Source: Mollicutes bacterium
GTDB taxonomy: Bacteria; Bacillota_I; Bacilli_A; RF39; UBA660
Assembly (NCBI GenBank): GCA_012513875.1
Contig: JAAZBI010000027.1
Location: 1 to 10,394 of the forward strand
Length of the DNA stretch: 10,394 nt
Direction: 5' to 3'
Below the pieces are notes generated by a model that was not told where the DNA came from, did no database searches, and worked only from the letters and a program-made list of their open reading frames with translations. Within the stretch, counting starts at the first letter, position 1. The number at the start of each line of letters is the position of its first letter. The position numbers and the translations under genes were made by a program. Below, piece by piece: positions 1-7,418 of this stretch.

Positions 1-1062
1 ATCTTTAGCGACACCTTCTGCAATAGCATCTCTAATTTCTTGAGTAATTTTTAAAACCTCATGAATAGCAACACGACCACGATAACCATTAGTACACTCG
101 CTACAACCAACTGGAGCATATAATTCATTCATATCTAAGTTTAAGACACTTTTAACTAAATCTTTTTCATATTTATTAGTTGGTCTTAATTTTTTACATT
201 TATCACATAATCTTCTCGCTAATTTTTGAGAAACGATTCCTTCTAAAGCACTCGCTAATAAATATCTTTCAACGTCCATATCTAATAAACGTTCAATAGT
301 ATTTAATGAGTTATTAGTATGCAATGTTGATAATACTAAATGTCCTGTAATAGAAGCTCTCGTAGCAATTCTGGCTGTTTCATCATCTCTAATTTCTCCA
401 ATCATGATAATGTTAGGGTCTTGTCTTAAAATAGAACGTAAAATGTTACCAAATCCTAAACCAATATCACTATTAATTTGAACTTGATTGATTCCTTCAA
501 TGTTCATTTCGATTGGATCTTCAACAGTAATTATATTAGCAGATTCTTTATTTAATTTTTGTAAGATAGAGTAAACAGTAGTTGATTTACCAGTTCCAGT
601 TGCTCCTGTAACTAAAATAATACCACTTGGACTAGAAATTATTTCTAATATTTTTTTATAATTGTTTTCACTAAAACCTAAGTGTTCTAATCCTTTTAAA
701 CTCATTGAATAATCTAAGATACGAATTACGAGTTTTTCTCCATAATTACAAGGTAGAGAAGAAACACGAAGATCAAGATTCATATCTTTAAGTTTCGTTT
801 GGATAGCTCCATCTTGTGGTAATCTTGTTTCAGTAATATTCATTCCAGCTATAATTTTAATACGAGTTAATAAATTCTTTTTCAAGGTATTAGGTACGCT
901 CGTATAAAAAAACATTTCGCCATCTATTCTAATTCTAACTTTCATCATTTGACTAGTCGGATCAAAATGGATGTCACTAGCGCCTCTTCGTACAGCGTCG
1001 ATAATTATTTCGTTAACAATTTCAACGATTGGCAGTCTTTCATAATCAAAAGTTCTAATCAC
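1..1062 (-). CDS. GspE/PilB-family type IV pilus or competence assembly ATPase (3' end off window)
   Basis: This is a hexameric secretion ATPase that powers pilin or pseudopilin polymerisation from the cytoplasmic face of the membrane. The 354 readable codons start at a GTG preceded by AGAGGG at normal spacing, and translate without a stop to the window edge. Visible motifs are: N2 domain ERLPIVEIVNEI with RRGASDIHFDP (residues 8-35); Walker A GATGTGKS (153-160, Lys159); Asp box TVEDPIE (179-185); Walker B IIMIGEIRDDETA (218-230); His box GHLVLSTLHTN (240-250); and a zinc-type tetracysteine C286-x2-C289 with C320-x2-C323, followed by GYRGR. The protein lacks the long N1 (MshEN-like) domain of full-length PilB/GspE, so it resembles ComGA in size but keeps the Cys4 element. 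Perhaps 30-60 C-terminal residues are missing off the left edge. The divergent neighbours encode prepilins, which supports a pilus role. The family call is firm; the choice among PilB, GspE and ComGA is open. Confidence 0.93.
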   Translation of the reverse strand, partial: MIRTFDYERLPIVEIVNEIIIDAVRRGASDIHFDPTSQMMKVRIRIDGEMFFYTSVPNTLKKNLLTRIKIIAGMNITETRLPQDGAIQTKLKDMNLDLRVSSLPCNYGEKLVIRILDYSMSLKGLEHLGFSENNYKKILEIISSPSGIILVTGATGTGKSTTVYSILQKLNKESANIITVEDPIEMNIEGINQVQINSDIGLGFGNILRSILRQDPNIIMIGEIRDDETARIATRASITGHLVLSTLHTNNSLNTIERLLDMDVERYLLASALEGIVSQKLARRLCDKCKKLRPTNKYEKDLVKSVLNLDMNELYAPVGCSECTNGYRGRVAIHEVLKITQEIRDAIAEGVAKD

Positions 1063-1108
1063 TTTTTCACCCTCTTAATATTCTCGATATAATATCTAGT
1101 ATTTATCT

Positions 1109-1132
1109 TATTTTTATTATATAATAAAAATA
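1109..1132. repeat. 24-bp perfect AT-only palindrome in divergent promoter region
   Basis: TATTTTTATTAT is followed directly by its reverse complement, giving a perfect inverted repeat with no spacer, midway between the ATPase gene and the first pseudopilin gene. It contains TATAAT on the plus strand (1120-1125) and TATAAT on the minus strand (1121-1116), so the two -10 boxes overlap. It could be a shared promoter core or an operator. In sequence this AT-rich, part of the symmetry may be chance. Confidence 0.6.
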
Positions 1133-1144
1133 GTTTAATAGCAA
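1116..1144 (-). promoter_or_regulatory. Putative sigma-A promoter for the pilus ATPase gene
   Basis: Read on the minus strand, TTGCTA (1144-1139, 4 of 6 matches to TTGACA) is followed after 17 bp by a perfect TATAAT (1121-1116). Transcription would begin near 1109 and give a leader of about 47 nt before the GTG start. The hexamers and spacing are seen directly; activity is inferred. For the opposite direction there is a -10 at 1120-1125, and another TATAAT at 1088-1093, but neither has a convincing -35. Confidence 0.5.
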
Positions 1145-1161
1145 TAATCCGAGGTGATAAA

Positions 1162-1644
1162 ATGAAAAAAATAAATAATCAAGGTTTCTTTCTTATTGAG
1201 ACAATTGCTATTGTTGGAATTGTTATTACAATTTTAGTAATGCTTTATTCTCAAATATCTATAACTCAAAAAAATTATCAGTTGAATAGTAAATATAACA
1301 CCTCAGAAACGATTCATGCTGCTAAAACAATTCAAGAATATTTTAATCAAGAAGGAATAACTTCTTTGATTTCAGATTTAAGTACAAATCCAATTCTTGA
1401 TATCACTAGTTATGAATTTGATACAACTGGATACTATGAACAATTAATAGATGATTTAGATATTAATAAAATCTATTTTTCAGTTTATGATATATCACCA
1501 GTTATTAATAATTATATAACATATAATATTGATTCTGGGATGTTAAGATTTTTAAGATCTTTAAGAGTAAGTGATACGAGCTCTAGTTATCGAATTATCA
1601 TGTCTTTTAATAATGGTGAATATTCTAGTTTAATTTTAAATTGA
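1162..1644 (+). CDS. Prepilin-like (pseudopilin) protein, 160 aa
   Basis: This is a small membrane-anchored protein with a class III (type IV pilin) signal. A basic leader MKKINNQG is followed by a predicted cleavage site G8|F9, then FFLIE with glutamate at mature position 5, and a hydrophobic helix to about residue 29. A prepilin peptidase would cut after Gly8 and N-methylate Phe9. The rest (about 130 residues) is a polar domain with no family I can name, without cysteines. The start ATG has GAGGTGAT six bases upstream. The gene is followed after 9 nt by a second pseudopilin gene and lies divergent to the assembly ATPase gene, so it is probably a minor component of the same pilus or competence pseudopilus. 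It could correspond to one of the ComGE/ComGG-type minor pilins, but similarity outside the N-terminus cannot be judged here. Confidence 0.85.
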   Translation: MKKINNQGFFLIETIAIVGIVITILVMLYSQISITQKNYQLNSKYNTSETIHAAKTIQEYFNQEGITSLISDLSTNPILDITSYEFDTTGYYEQLIDDLDINKIYFSVYDISPVINNYITYNIDSGMLRFLRSLRVSDTSSSYRIIMSFNNGEYSSLILN

Positions 1645-1653
1645 GGTGATTAG

Positions 1654-2208
1654 ATGAAAAATTTAGGCTTTTCAACAATCGAGTTATTAGTAAGTTTTGT
1701 AATTATATCTTTAATAGCATTAGCAATGTTTAAAACAGTTATCGATCTTACTGATCAAATTGATCAGTATGAAAAAATGTCAGAAATAGCAATTGTTAGA
1801 GGAACAGTCTTAAACGATGTAAAAAAAGATTTGATTCAAAGAAAAATTTATGGAGTTAATATTTGTGGTTGTAGCTGTTTAGATATTGTTTTTCAAGATT
1901 TGAATGTTAAAAGATTGATTGTCAATTCGGAAGAAAAGACAATTAAATATGGCAATAAAGCTGAAAGATTACCTGATGGTTATTATTTTTTAAATAATTT
2001 AATGAATATAAATGATTTTATTACTTATAAATCAACAACTTTAGCAATGCCAGTTCTTAAATATAATACAATTTTAAATATTAAAGTAGCAATTCGTAAT
2101 TTAAAAGATAACAATACTTATGATATTAATATTATTCATCAATATGATAATCGTCAAACAGGTTATCTACCAGCTTTTATTCAGAACAATACAGGGACTT
2201 GTGATTAA
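1654..2208 (+). CDS. Prepilin-like (pseudopilin) protein with CGCSC motif, 184 aa
   Basis: This is a second type IV pilin-like protein. It has a very short leader MKNLG, predicted cleavage at G5|F6, FSTIE with the conserved Glu at mature position 5, and a hydrophobic segment to about residue 25, followed by a charged amphipathic stretch. The C-terminal domain carries a tight cysteine cluster C71-G-C73-S-C75 and a fourth cysteine, C183, one residue from the C-terminus. This pattern suggests disulphide bonding or metal binding in the extracytoplasmic domain. The ribosome binding site GAGGTGAT overlaps the stop region of the preceding pseudopilin gene, so the two are co-transcribed and probably translationally coupled. 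Size and position are compatible with a ComGF- or GspJ-like minor pseudopilin, but this is not established. The stop codon lies in the stem of the downstream terminator. Confidence 0.85.
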   Translation: MKNLGFSTIELLVSFVIISLIALAMFKTVIDLTDQIDQYEKMSEIAIVRGTVLNDVKKDLIQRKIYGVNICGCSCLDIVFQDLNVKRLIVNSEEKTIKYGNKAERLPDGYYFLNNLMNINDFITYKSTTLAMPVLKYNTILNIKVAIRNLKDNNTYDINIIHQYDNRQTGYLPAFIQNNTGTCD

Positions 2209-2229
2209 GATACATTATGTATCTTTTTT
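2207..2229 (+). terminator. Rho-independent terminator of the pseudopilin operon
   Basis: AAGATACA (2207-2214) pairs with TGTATCTT (2218-2225) around a TTA loop, and the T run extends from 2224 to 2229. The last two bases of the TAA stop codon form the base of the stem, so the terminator begins inside the gene's stop. It separates the pilus locus from mutS. Confidence 0.8.
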
Positions 2230-2235
2230 ATTTTA

Positions 2236-2244
2236 TGATATAAT
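2236..2244 (+). promoter_or_regulatory. Extended -10 promoter of mutS
   Basis: TGATATAAT matches the extended -10 consensus TGnTATAAT exactly. No good -35 is seen; that region falls in the terminator hairpin. The expected start near 2250-2251 would give a leader of only about 10 nt beginning at the Shine-Dalgarno sequence of mutS. A 15-nt string around this box (2234-2248) recurs exactly at 7417-7431. Confidence 0.65.
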
Positions 2245-2260
2245 TAATTAGGTGATTAAC

Positions 2261-4819
2261 ATGAAGAGAAACGAAGTAGATAAAACAAAAGTAACTCCAA
2301 TGATGTCTCAATATTTAGATATTAAATCTGAATATGAAGACGTTATTTTAATGTTTCGTTTAGGTGATTTTTATGAAATGTTTTTTGAAGATGCAGAAGT
2401 AGTTTCTAAAGAATTAGATTTAGTTTTAACCGGTAAAAATGCTGGTTTAAACGAGCGTATTCCAATGTGTGGCATTCCTTACCATGCTGCCAACAACTAT
2501 TTGGAAAAACTAATTAATAAAGGTTATAAAGTAGCTATATGTGAGCAAGTAGAAGATCCTAAAATTGCTCAAGGAATTGTTAAAAGAGAAGTTATTCAAA
2601 TTATTTCTCCAGGTACCATTATGAATGGAGATTTATTAGATGAAAATAGTAATAACTTTATAGGAAATGTTCGTGATTTTGATCATTCTTATGTTTTAAC
2701 TTACGCTGATTTATCGACAGGAGAAATTTTTGTTACTTTAATTGATCATTCTCGAGAAGCTCTTTTAAATGAGATTTTATCTTTAAATATTAAAGAAATT
2801 ATTCAAGATGATAAAGTTGATAAAACAATAATTGATTTATTGAGAAACAAATATAAAATAATTGTATCTGTTTATAATCAAGAAAATTCCGATCAAAAAT
2901 ACAAATATTTATATGAAGATTTTAGTGATATTCGTCTTATTGCAGGTATTAAATCTTTAGTTGCGTATTTAAGTGAAACTCAAAAAAGAAGTTTAGATTA
3001 TTTACAAAAAGTAAGTCAAAAAGAATCTAAAGATATTATGAAGATGGATATATATACGAAAAGAAATTTAGATTTAGTAGAAAATAGTCGATTAAAAACA
3101 AGAAGTTATTCTTTGTTATGGCTTTTAGATAAAACAAAGACAGCGATGGGAAGTCGTAATTTAAAAAGATGGATTGAGAATCCTTTAACTAATCATCAAA
3201 TCATTGAAAAAAGATATGATATGATTGAAACTTTATTAGAGGAATTTATTTTAAAAGAAGAATTACAAGCTTTACTTTATCAAATCTATGATTTGGAAAG
3301 ATTATGTGGAAGAATATCTTATGGTAATATGAACGCTAAAGATTTATTACAATTAAAAAAATCTTTAAGAGTATTACCTGATATTCAAAATATTTTAAAG
3401 AATTTAAATTATTCTCAAAAGATTAATTGTTTACAACCTTTGTATGAATTATTAGAAAAGAGTATTAATGAGGATGCACCGCTTAGTTTAAAAGAAGGAA
3501 ATTTAATTAAGTCTGGATTTAATTTAGAACTCGATCAAATAAAAGCTAATAAGAAAGGTGATACAGATTTTATATTAAAAATAGAACAAGAGGAAAGAGA
3601 AAGAACGGGAATTAAAAACTTAAAAGTAGGTTTCAATAAAATTTTTGGTTATTATATTGAAGTTACAAAAGGAAATATACCTCTTGTGAAAGAAGAATTT
3701 AATTATCAAAGAAAACAAACTTTAGCAAATTGTGAAAGATATATAACTCCTTTATTAAAAGAAAAAGAAGAGTTAATTATTGGGGCTGAAGAAAAGATAA
3801 TTGAATTAGAATATAATTTGTTTATGGAGATTAAAGATCAAACTAAACAACATGTTTCAGAGATTCAAATTATCGCTAAAATGATCGCTGAAATTGATAC
3901 TTTAGTTTCTTTAGCTGTAGTAGCTGAAAAAAACAATTATGTTCGTCCAAAATTAAATCAAACAAAAGAAATTAAAATAATTAATTCTCGTCATCCTTTA
4001 GTAGAAAAAGTTATGAATGAAGAGTTTGTTCCTAATGATATTATTTTAAATGAAGAGACTAATATTTTAATTATAACTGGTCCAAATATGGCTGGTAAAT
4101 CGACTTATTTAAGACAATTAGCAATTATATCGATTATGGCTGCTTTAGGTTCTTTTGTGCCAGCAGAATCAGCTGAAATCTTTATTTTTGATCAAATTTT
4201 TACTAGAATAGGAGCTAGTGATGATTTAGTTAGTGGTGAATCAACATTTATGGTTGAAATGATGGAAGCTAATAACGCAATTCAAAATGCAACAGAATCT
4301 TCATTAATTTTATTTGATGAATTAGGGAGAGGAACAGCAACATATGATGGAATGAGTTTAGCTCAATCTATTATTGAATATATTCATGATCATATTAAAT
4401 GTAAAACTTTATTTTCTACTCATTATCATGAATTAACAACTTTAGAAGAAAGATTAGCTAAGGTAAAGAATGTTCATGTTTCAGCTTTAGAAGAATTAGG
4501 CAACATTATTTTTCTTCACAAAATAAAACCAGGAGCAGTTGATAAGAGTTATGGTATACATGTAGCAAAACTTGCTAAATTACCTAATTCTTTAATTAAG
4601 AGAGCTAATGAAATTTTACTAGTTCATGAAAATTCTTCGATTAAAAAACCAATCGTTCAAGAGCAATTGAATCTAGATACTTATGAAGAAAATAAATATC
4701 AAGAAATTATTGAAAAGATAAAAGCTATTAATGTTTTAGAAAAGAGTCCATTAGAAGCTTTGAACATTTTAGATGAAATTAAAAAAGAAGTAATTAATAA
4801 GGAGATGGATAATGATTAA
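2261..4819 (+). CDS. mutS: DNA mismatch repair protein MutS
   Basis: MutS is an ATP-dependent clamp that recognises mismatches and small loops and starts repair. The 852-residue length fits Bacilli MutS. Visible elements: mismatch-reading motif GDFYEMF (Phe37 and Glu39 of FYE); connector and lever/clamp regions through about residue 540; Walker A GPNMAGKST (607-615, Lys613); Walker B LILFDE (Asp686-Glu687) followed by GRGTATYDG; and STHYHEL (719-725). The C-terminal part is helical and charged, as expected for the dimerisation tail. I chose the ATG at 2261 over an in-frame GTG at 2252, because that GTG lies inside the AGGTGA ribosome binding site (2250-2255), which is properly spaced for 2261. 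The stop overlaps the argS start by 8 nt. mutL, often the next gene in Firmicutes, is not here. Confidence 0.98.
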   Translation: MKRNEVDKTKVTPMMSQYLDIKSEYEDVILMFRLGDFYEMFFEDAEVVSKELDLVLTGKNAGLNERIPMCGIPYHAANNYLEKLINKGYKVAICEQVEDPKIAQGIVKREVIQIISPGTIMNGDLLDENSNNFIGNVRDFDHSYVLTYADLSTGEIFVTLIDHSREALLNEILSLNIKEIIQDDKVDKTIIDLLRNKYKIIVSVYNQENSDQKYKYLYEDFSDIRLIAGIKSLVAYLSETQKRSLDYLQKVSQKESKDIMKMDIYTKRNLDLVENSRLKTRSYSLLWLLDKTKTAMGSRNLKRWIENPLTNHQIIEKRYDMIETLLEEFILKEELQALLYQIYDLERLCGRISYGNMNAKDLLQLKKSLRVLPDIQNILKNLNYSQKINCLQPLYELLEKSINEDAPLSLKEGNLIKSGFNLELDQIKANKKGDTDFILKIEQEERERTGIKNLKVGFNKIFGYYIEVTKGNIPLVKEEFNYQRKQTLANCERYITPLLKEKEELIIGAEEKIIELEYNLFMEIKDQTKQHVSEIQIIAKMIAEIDTLVSLAVVAEKNNYVRPKLNQTKEIKIINSRHPLVEKVMNEEFVPNDIILNEETNILIITGPNMAGKSTYLRQLAIISIMAALGSFVPAESAEIFIFDQIFTRIGASDDLVSGESTFMVEMMEANNAIQNATESSLILFDELGRGTATYDGMSLAQSIIEYIHDHIKCKTLFSTHYHELTTLEERLAKVKNVHVSALEELGNIIFLHKIKPGAVDKSYGIHVAKLAKLPNSLIKRANEILLVHENSSIKKPIVQEQLNLDTYEENKYQEIIEKIKAINVLEKSPLEALNILDEIKKEVINKEMDND

Positions 4820-6527
4820 TATAAATCAAATTATTGAACAAAAATTAAAAGTAATTTTAAAAGATTTAGGTTATGATGAAGAACCACAAATTTTAATTTC
4901 ATCACGTCCTGATTTGGGAGAATTTCAATATAATGGTGTTATGGGAATAGCTAAAACAATAAAAGCTAATCCTCTTTTTATAGCAGAAAAAATTTGTTTT
5001 GAATTAGAGAAAGATAATTCTTTTGTTAATATAAATATTGCTGGTCCAGGTTTTATAAATATTTCTTTGAATTCTAATTATTTAATTGAATTAATTAATC
5101 AATCAGAAGAACAATTAAATTTAAATAAAACCATCTTTTTAGATTATGGTGGCGCTAATGTGGCAAAAAGCTTGCATGTAGGTCATTTAAGAAGCGCTAA
5201 CATTGGTGAAGCACTAAAAAGATTAGCAATTAGATTAGGTTATAAAACAATCTCTGATGCTCATTTAGGAGATTGGGGAAGACCAATGGGATTAATTATT
5301 TTAGAAATTAAAAATCGTTATCCTCATCTTAGTTATTTTGAAGAAGATAATGAAACTGATGATTTAGATTTAACTAATCAAGATTTAGAAGAAATATATC
5401 CTTATGCTTCTAATCGCGCTAAAGAAGATGATGACTATTTAAATGCCGCTAAAGAAATTACTATGCAACTTCAAAATGGCCATAGTGGTTATTTACGTTT
5501 ATGGAATAAAATTATAAATGTTTCAAAAACCAGTATTAAAAAAATCTATGACGAATTAAATACGACTTTTGATTTATTTGAGGGTGAAAGTGACAGTCAA
5601 AAATATATTGAACTATTAATGGAACATTTAAAATCTAAAGATTTAGTTAAAGAGAGTGATGGAGCTTTAATAATTGAATTAGAAGAATCAGATGATAATG
5701 CTCCAATGCCACCTTTATTATTAAAGAAAACTGATGGTGCTATTTTATATGCCACTACAGAATTGGCAACAATTTATTCTCGTATTAAGAATTATCAACC
5801 AGATGAAATCTGGTATATAGTTGACAATCGTCAAAGCCTTCATTTTAAACAAGTTTTTAGAGCTGTTTCTAAATCACAAATGGCTCCACAAACAAAATTA
5901 GAATTTTTAGGTTTTGGAACAATGAATAACGAGGAAGGTAAACCATTTAAAACTAGAGATGGGAATGTTATGACTTTAGAATCTTTATTAAATTTGGTAA
6001 CAGTTGAAACTGAAAAAAGATTAAATCAAGAAATAAAAGATAATCGTCAAAGCATAGCTCGTTCTTTAGCAATCGCTACGATAAAATATGCAGATTTATT
6101 ACCAAACCGTAGTACTGATTATGTTTTTGATCCTCAAAAGTTTAGTGAATTAGAAGGCAAAACAGCTCCATACTTATTGTATTCAGTGATTAGAATTAAA
6201 TCTTTAATTAAAAAAGGCTTGGATCAAAATATGCAAATTAAACTTATTACTAATCTTGAACAAGAAACTGCTAAAGCAGTAGCGTTAACTTTAATTAAAA
6301 AAGGTTTAGTATTAGAACAAGCATTTAAAGAAAAATCTTTAAATGAGATAACTAATTATTTATATGAATTAGCGAGTATTTATAATCGTTTTTATCAAGA
6401 ATGCCCAATTTTAATTGAAAGAGATGAATCATTAAAAACATCTTGGTTTAGTTTATCAAACAAAGTTTTAGAAACAATGACAGAGTTATTAAACATTTTA
6501 GCAATTGATATTCCAGAAAAAATGTAG
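4812..6527 (+). CDS. argS: Arginyl-tRNA synthetase
   Basis: This class I synthetase attaches arginine to tRNA-Arg in the cytoplasm. At 571 residues it has the size of a normal bacterial ArgRS. Visible elements: the N-terminal additional domain (about 1-85), ending in the typical AGPGFINI; the HIGH-type motif HVGH (122-125) in GGANVAKSLHVGHLRSANIG; the catalytic-core segment DAHLGDWGRPMG; the KMSKS-loop equivalent GKPFKTRDGN (376-385), which as in most ArgRS lacks the canonical KMSKS lysine pattern; and a C-terminal DALR-type anticodon-binding domain ending in the family-like IPEKM. The start ATG has a perfect AAGGAG (4799-4804) seven bases upstream, inside the end of mutS. The 8-nt overlap implies co-transcription and probable translational coupling with mutS. 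Confidence 0.98.
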   Translation: MININQIIEQKLKVILKDLGYDEEPQILISSRPDLGEFQYNGVMGIAKTIKANPLFIAEKICFELEKDNSFVNINIAGPGFINISLNSNYLIELINQSEEQLNLNKTIFLDYGGANVAKSLHVGHLRSANIGEALKRLAIRLGYKTISDAHLGDWGRPMGLIILEIKNRYPHLSYFEEDNETDDLDLTNQDLEEIYPYASNRAKEDDDYLNAAKEITMQLQNGHSGYLRLWNKIINVSKTSIKKIYDELNTTFDLFEGESDSQKYIELLMEHLKSKDLVKESDGALIIELEESDDNAPMPPLLLKKTDGAILYATTELATIYSRIKNYQPDEIWYIVDNRQSLHFKQVFRAVSKSQMAPQTKLEFLGFGTMNNEEGKPFKTRDGNVMTLESLLNLVTVETEKRLNQEIKDNRQSIARSLAIATIKYADLLPNRSTDYVFDPQKFSELEGKTAPYLLYSVIRIKSLIKKGLDQNMQIKLITNLEQETAKAVALTLIKKGLVLEQAFKEKSLNEITNYLYELASIYNRFYQECPILIERDESLKTSWFSLSNKVLETMTELLNILAIDIPEKM

Positions 6528-6538
6528 TAGTATTAAGA

Positions 6539-6544
6539 TATAAT
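6539..6544 (+). promoter_or_regulatory. Possible -10 box before the LiaF-like gene
   Basis: A perfect TATAAT lies 11 bp after the argS stop and 16 bp before the ATG of the next gene. This is the same offset as the mutS -10 box. There is no clear -35 and no terminator between argS and this gene, so readthrough from mutS-argS is also likely. Confidence 0.4.
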
Positions 6545-6560
6545 TTAAATGAGGTGAAAC

Positions 6561-7208
6561 ATGAAAAAATTAGTTGGTGTTTTAATTATATTATTAGGAG
6601 TTATGTTCTTATTATCTAATTTTGATATTGTCATTATTAAAAATATTCGTGATTTGTTATTCGCAGTATTTTTAATGTTATTAGGTATAGGTGGTATAGC
6701 TACTAGAAAAAGACTTGATTACTTTTTTGTTTCAATAATTATTTTTGGATTTTTATTATTATTAAATTTTATAAATGTAATTGATTCTAATTCTATTTGG
6801 TTAATCTTTTTTCCAATTATTATTATTGAAGTTGGTTTATCATTTATTTTCAAACCTAAAAAAAAGGAAATCATATTAACTGATAATTCTAAATTTAATG
6901 CTTTCTTTTCAGAAATTGAAGAAAAAGTAATAAGTAAAGAATACACTAATAGTCAAATAAGTGCTATTTTTGGCGGATGTGAAGTAGATTATCGAGATAT
7001 TAATATTAAAAATGAAATCGGATATATTTCGATTAAAGCAATCTTTGGAGGAGTGACTATCTTTGTTCCTAAAGATGTAAACATTGAAGTCCAAGGAACT
7101 CCAATAGCTGGAGGAGTTGAAAACAAAACCAATTCAAATTCAGACGCTAAAAAGACATTGATAATTGATTACACAGTTATCTTTGGAGGAATTGAAATTA
7201 AAAACTAA
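6561..7208 (+). CDS. LiaF-like membrane protein (cell-envelope stress family), 215 aa
   Basis: The N-terminal half contains four predicted membrane segments (about 4-22, 31-47, 53-72, 79-97), like the LiaI/LiaF transmembrane module. After a lysine-rich linker (98-103), the C-terminal half is a LiaF_C/DUF2154-type beta-repeat domain with four evenly spaced glycine motifs: IFGG at 136, IFGG at 161, IAGG at 182 and IFGG at 207. It ends in the characteristic VIFGGIEIKN. In Bacillus, LiaF restrains the LiaS kinase that responds to cell-wall antibiotics. No LiaRS-type kinase or regulator is in this window, so the partner is unknown and the role here is inferred from the fold only. The ATG follows GAGGTGA by three bases. 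The gene sits between argS and the valine T-box with no functional link apparent. Confidence 0.85.
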   Translation: MKKLVGVLIILLGVMFLLSNFDIVIIKNIRDLLFAVFLMLLGIGGIATRKRLDYFFVSIIIFGFLLLLNFINVIDSNSIWLIFFPIIIIEVGLSFIFKPKKKEIILTDNSKFNAFFSEIEEKVISKEYTNSQISAIFGGCEVDYRDINIKNEIGYISIKAIFGGVTIFVPKDVNIEVQGTPIAGGVENKTNSNSDAKKTLIIDYTVIFGGIEIKN

Positions 7209-7411
7209 GAACAAGAGGAATAAAAAAATTATTTATAGAGAATTTAGTGGTTGGTGAAAACTAAAGAATAATTATTTATTTGTAGCTTGGGAGTTGTCTT
7301 AATGAACTAATAGTAGTTAAGATCGGTTAAGACCGTTATCATATTGAGTGCACAATTGTGAACTAAGGTGGTACCGCGATTTTTCGTCCTTATTTTAAGG
7401 GCGATTTTTTT
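7207..7411 (+). promoter_or_regulatory. T-box riboswitch, valine-specific (GUA specifier)
   Basis: This leader senses the charging state of tRNA-Val. Stem I base: CAAG (7212-7215) can pair with CTTG (7286-7289). The AT-rich middle helix pairs about 7219-7235 with 7266-7281. The distal hairpin is TTTAGT/ACTAAA (7243-7248 and 7260-7265) closing the conserved GGTTGGTGAAA. The specifier is GTA at 7282-7284, followed by the usual purine-C and GGGAG. Two further hairpins follow: 7297-7322 (TCTTAA/TTAAGA) and 7324-7335 (CGGT/ACCG). The T-box core is AAGGTGGTACCGCG (7365-7378). In the antiterminator, AAGG and GCG pair with CGTCCTT (7385-7391), leaving the TGGTACC bulge (7369-7375). TGGT would pair with an ACCA tRNA end, as expected for tRNA-Val with discriminator A. 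The downstream valS gene confirms the specificity. The leader promoter is not clear; TTGAAA at 7192-7197 has no good -10 partner. Confidence 0.95.
7384..7411 (+). terminator. T-box regulatory terminator
   Basis: TCGTCCTTA (7384-7392) pairs with TAAGGGCGA (7396-7404) over a TTT loop, with one T-G wobble, and is followed by seven Ts. Its 5' arm is the same sequence that closes the antiterminator, so the two structures exclude each other. Uncharged tRNA-Val should favour readthrough. It also caps readthrough from the upstream LiaF-like gene. Confidence 0.95.
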
Positions 7412-7418
7412 GTTTATA

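Noticed and set aside
1088..1093. TATAAT as main promoter of the pseudopilin operon
   Set aside because: The -35 position would be TTTCAC over the start of the divergent ATPase gene, a poor match. It is kept only as an alternative in the notes.
1109..1132. AT palindrome as a bidirectional terminator
   Set aside because: The flanking genes diverge, so no transcript ends here, and an all-AT stem would be a weak terminator.
2252..2260. In-frame GTG upstream of mutS as alternative start
   Set aside because: The GTG lies within the AGGTGA Shine-Dalgarno sequence that serves the ATG at 2261, and it has no ribosome binding site of its own.
4376..4400. Short AT-rich inverted repeat around TGATCATATTA inside mutS
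   Set aside because: It lies within conserved coding sequence for the ATPase domain and is explained by codon use in an AT-rich genome.
6719..7094. Two minus-strand open frames (6719-6946 and 6909-7094)
   Set aside because: Both lie opposite the well-supported LiaF-like gene, lack ribosome binding sites and read as low-complexity antisense of its codons.
7291..7298. GTT or GTC in GAGTTGTC as the T-box specifier
   Set aside because: These lie downstream of the GGGAG element that normally follows the specifier. GTA at 7282-7284 has the correct position and purine-C context.
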